Source: Prochilodus magdalenae | Lineage: Eukaryota; Chordata; Actinopteri; Characiformes; Prochilodontidae | DNA: 64,000 bases | Direction: 5' to 3' | Assembly: GCA_024036415.1 (NCBI GenBank) | Contig: JAMWET010007196.1 | Location: 206,001-270,000, forward strand | Part shown: one piece after another, positions 37,451 through 64,000 of the stretch | Layout of the letters: the number at the start of each line of letters is the position of its first letter | Numbering within the stretch: position 1 is the first letter of the stretch | Position numbers and translations under genes: made by a program | The notes under the pieces: model-generated | Databases searched by the model: none | Told to the model about the DNA's origin: nothing | What the model saw: only the letters and a program-made list of their open reading frames with translations

Positions 37451-37552
37451 GTAACACACCACCCCCACCAAATGAAACAGCCACGTTGAAATGAGAAAGC
37501 AGATATCTGGCCTAAAAGAGCCATAAATAAAACTTTATTCTCTCAATTTATT
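37451..37552 (-). terminator. usp25 poly(A) signal pair and GU-rich downstream element
   Basis: On the minus strand two AATAAA hexamers (37552-37547 and 37539-37534), then a GU-rich run (TTTGGTGGGGGTGGTGTG) at about 37471-37454. No other AATAAA or ATTAAA lies between them and the stop codon, so this is the first usable signal. Confidence 0.7.
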
Positions 37553-38173
37553 AACAAGCCACAGCGCATCGGTGGCTTTCTACCACAGCGCTTAAAACGT
37601 TTTGAGAACCGCAGTCCTCAGGTCAAGCGACCCACTCTATACATTTCGAGCCATCTGTGAATCTCCGGGGCTTGTTTTGCGTTCAGTCCCGTCCTCTTAG
37701 AAAAACAAAATGCATTAATGCTGTAGCAAAGGGGTGGCAGAGCAGCAGGTCTGTCGTCTTTCTCCACTCCAAAAGGGCTTGCTGAGAAAAAGCGATGGGG
37801 GGGGTGGGGGAGGAAAATAAAACAAACCAATAATAAAATAACCAAATAAATCCTCAACCTCGCTTGACAAAGCTGGAGCAGCATGCGGCAAATTCTAAGC
37901 CTTGTGACGTTTGTTTTTGAATACAGGTTCTCCTCCCCCCCGTGCCGAAGCCTTGTGTGTGTGGTATTAGCTTTAAAACATAACTGAAATCTCCAAATAA
38001 TACTAGTGATAACAATTAGAATAATGATGATAAAACCTATAGCAGCAAAAAGAGAACTAAAAGGAGTAACAGCTGAAGCAACCCTGGTTTGGAGGAAGGC
38101 ATGGGTTAAAAGAGGTCCATGGGTAAATGGCGGAAGGGGGCTAGGGAGGCCGGAAAGTGTGGGTGGGGGGGGC
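37510..38173 (-). other. usp25 3' UTR
   Basis: About 660 nt from the stop codon to the predicted cleavage zone below the poly(A) signals at 37534-37552. A long reading frame on this strand runs from the last exon into the UTR but is a shadow in another frame. The exact end is inferred. Confidence 0.65.
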
Positions 38174-63725
<25,552 letters not shown>

Positions 63726-63951
63726 CTGAGAGGAAACAAAACGTTTTTGAGTGATTTACAGTACCGGTCAAAAGTCTAGAGACACTCAACTAAAAGGATA
63801 GTGTTGGTGATCTTAAAGACTCTACAGCTCTACACTTAACAGCTCCAACCGATTAGAGTCTGAACCAGTACATATCCTGATATATCACATACACTACTAT
63901 ATGAGTAGTGACTAATGACTAATACTGAGGTATTACAATATTATATTATAT

Positions 63952-63965
63952 ACACACATACACAT

Positions 63966-64000
<35 letters not shown>
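63952..64000. repeat. (CA)n-(TA)n compound microsatellite at window edge
   Basis: CACACATACACATACACACA and then a TA run that continues to the end of the window. Confidence 0.95.

Noticed and set aside
1..38000. mir-99a, let-7c and mir-125b cluster
   Set aside because: I looked for the mature sequences on both strands by eye and found none; they may lie further left.

Overview
This is eukaryotic DNA, almost certainly from a ray-finned fish and probably an otophysan. It carries a many-exon vertebrate gene with GT-AG introns, a tRNA-derived SINE with the usual teleost tail, deletion derivatives of Tc1 transposons, an L2/CR1-like LINE tail, and very abundant microsatellites. The species assignment is inference; no searches could be run.

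The one gene I can name with confidence is usp25 (ubiquitin-specific protease 25) on the minus strand, filling roughly 37.5-64 kb. The window holds its 3' two thirds. Fourteen constitutive exons (63725 down to 38174) join with consistent splice phases into 746 codons plus a stop, starting inside the catalytic domain and ending in SRTPADGR. The first exons, including the catalytic cysteine, lie beyond base 64000. Two further in-frame cassette exons (56018-56176 and 51076-51171) match what I recall of the muscle-isoform (USP25m) insert. Relative to the mammalian protein this copy carries a 41-residue glutamine-rich tract just before the conserved HKPFTQSR segment of the inserted domain, and a 15-alanine run after the catalytic domain. 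A poly(A) signal pair with a GU-rich element marks a probable 3' end near 37.5 kb.

Bases 1 to about 37.5 kb lie downstream of usp25, and I find no intact protein gene there. The stretch holds Tc1-type remnants, a GACA/GATA array (5.9-6.45 kb), a 34-bp minisatellite of about 39 units (33.75-35.07 kb) between 101-bp direct repeats, several small-repeat clusters, stretches that look like conserved noncoding DNA, and a CpG-rich promoter-like patch at 13.9-14.4 kb. In mammals the same-strand lncRNA MIR99AHG lies downstream of USP25, so this patch is a candidate promoter for its counterpart. That is inference, and I did not see the mir-99a, let-7c or mir-125b sequences.

The usp25 introns hold the most unusual structures. 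A 1.8-kb repeat at 43.2-45.0 kb has 15-bp inverted ends, end hairpins and a reiterated GGCGCTATA motif. One exon is bracketed by complementary UG and CA repeats. A roughly 360-nt polypyrimidine tract lies directly upstream of the acceptor that follows the muscle cassettes.
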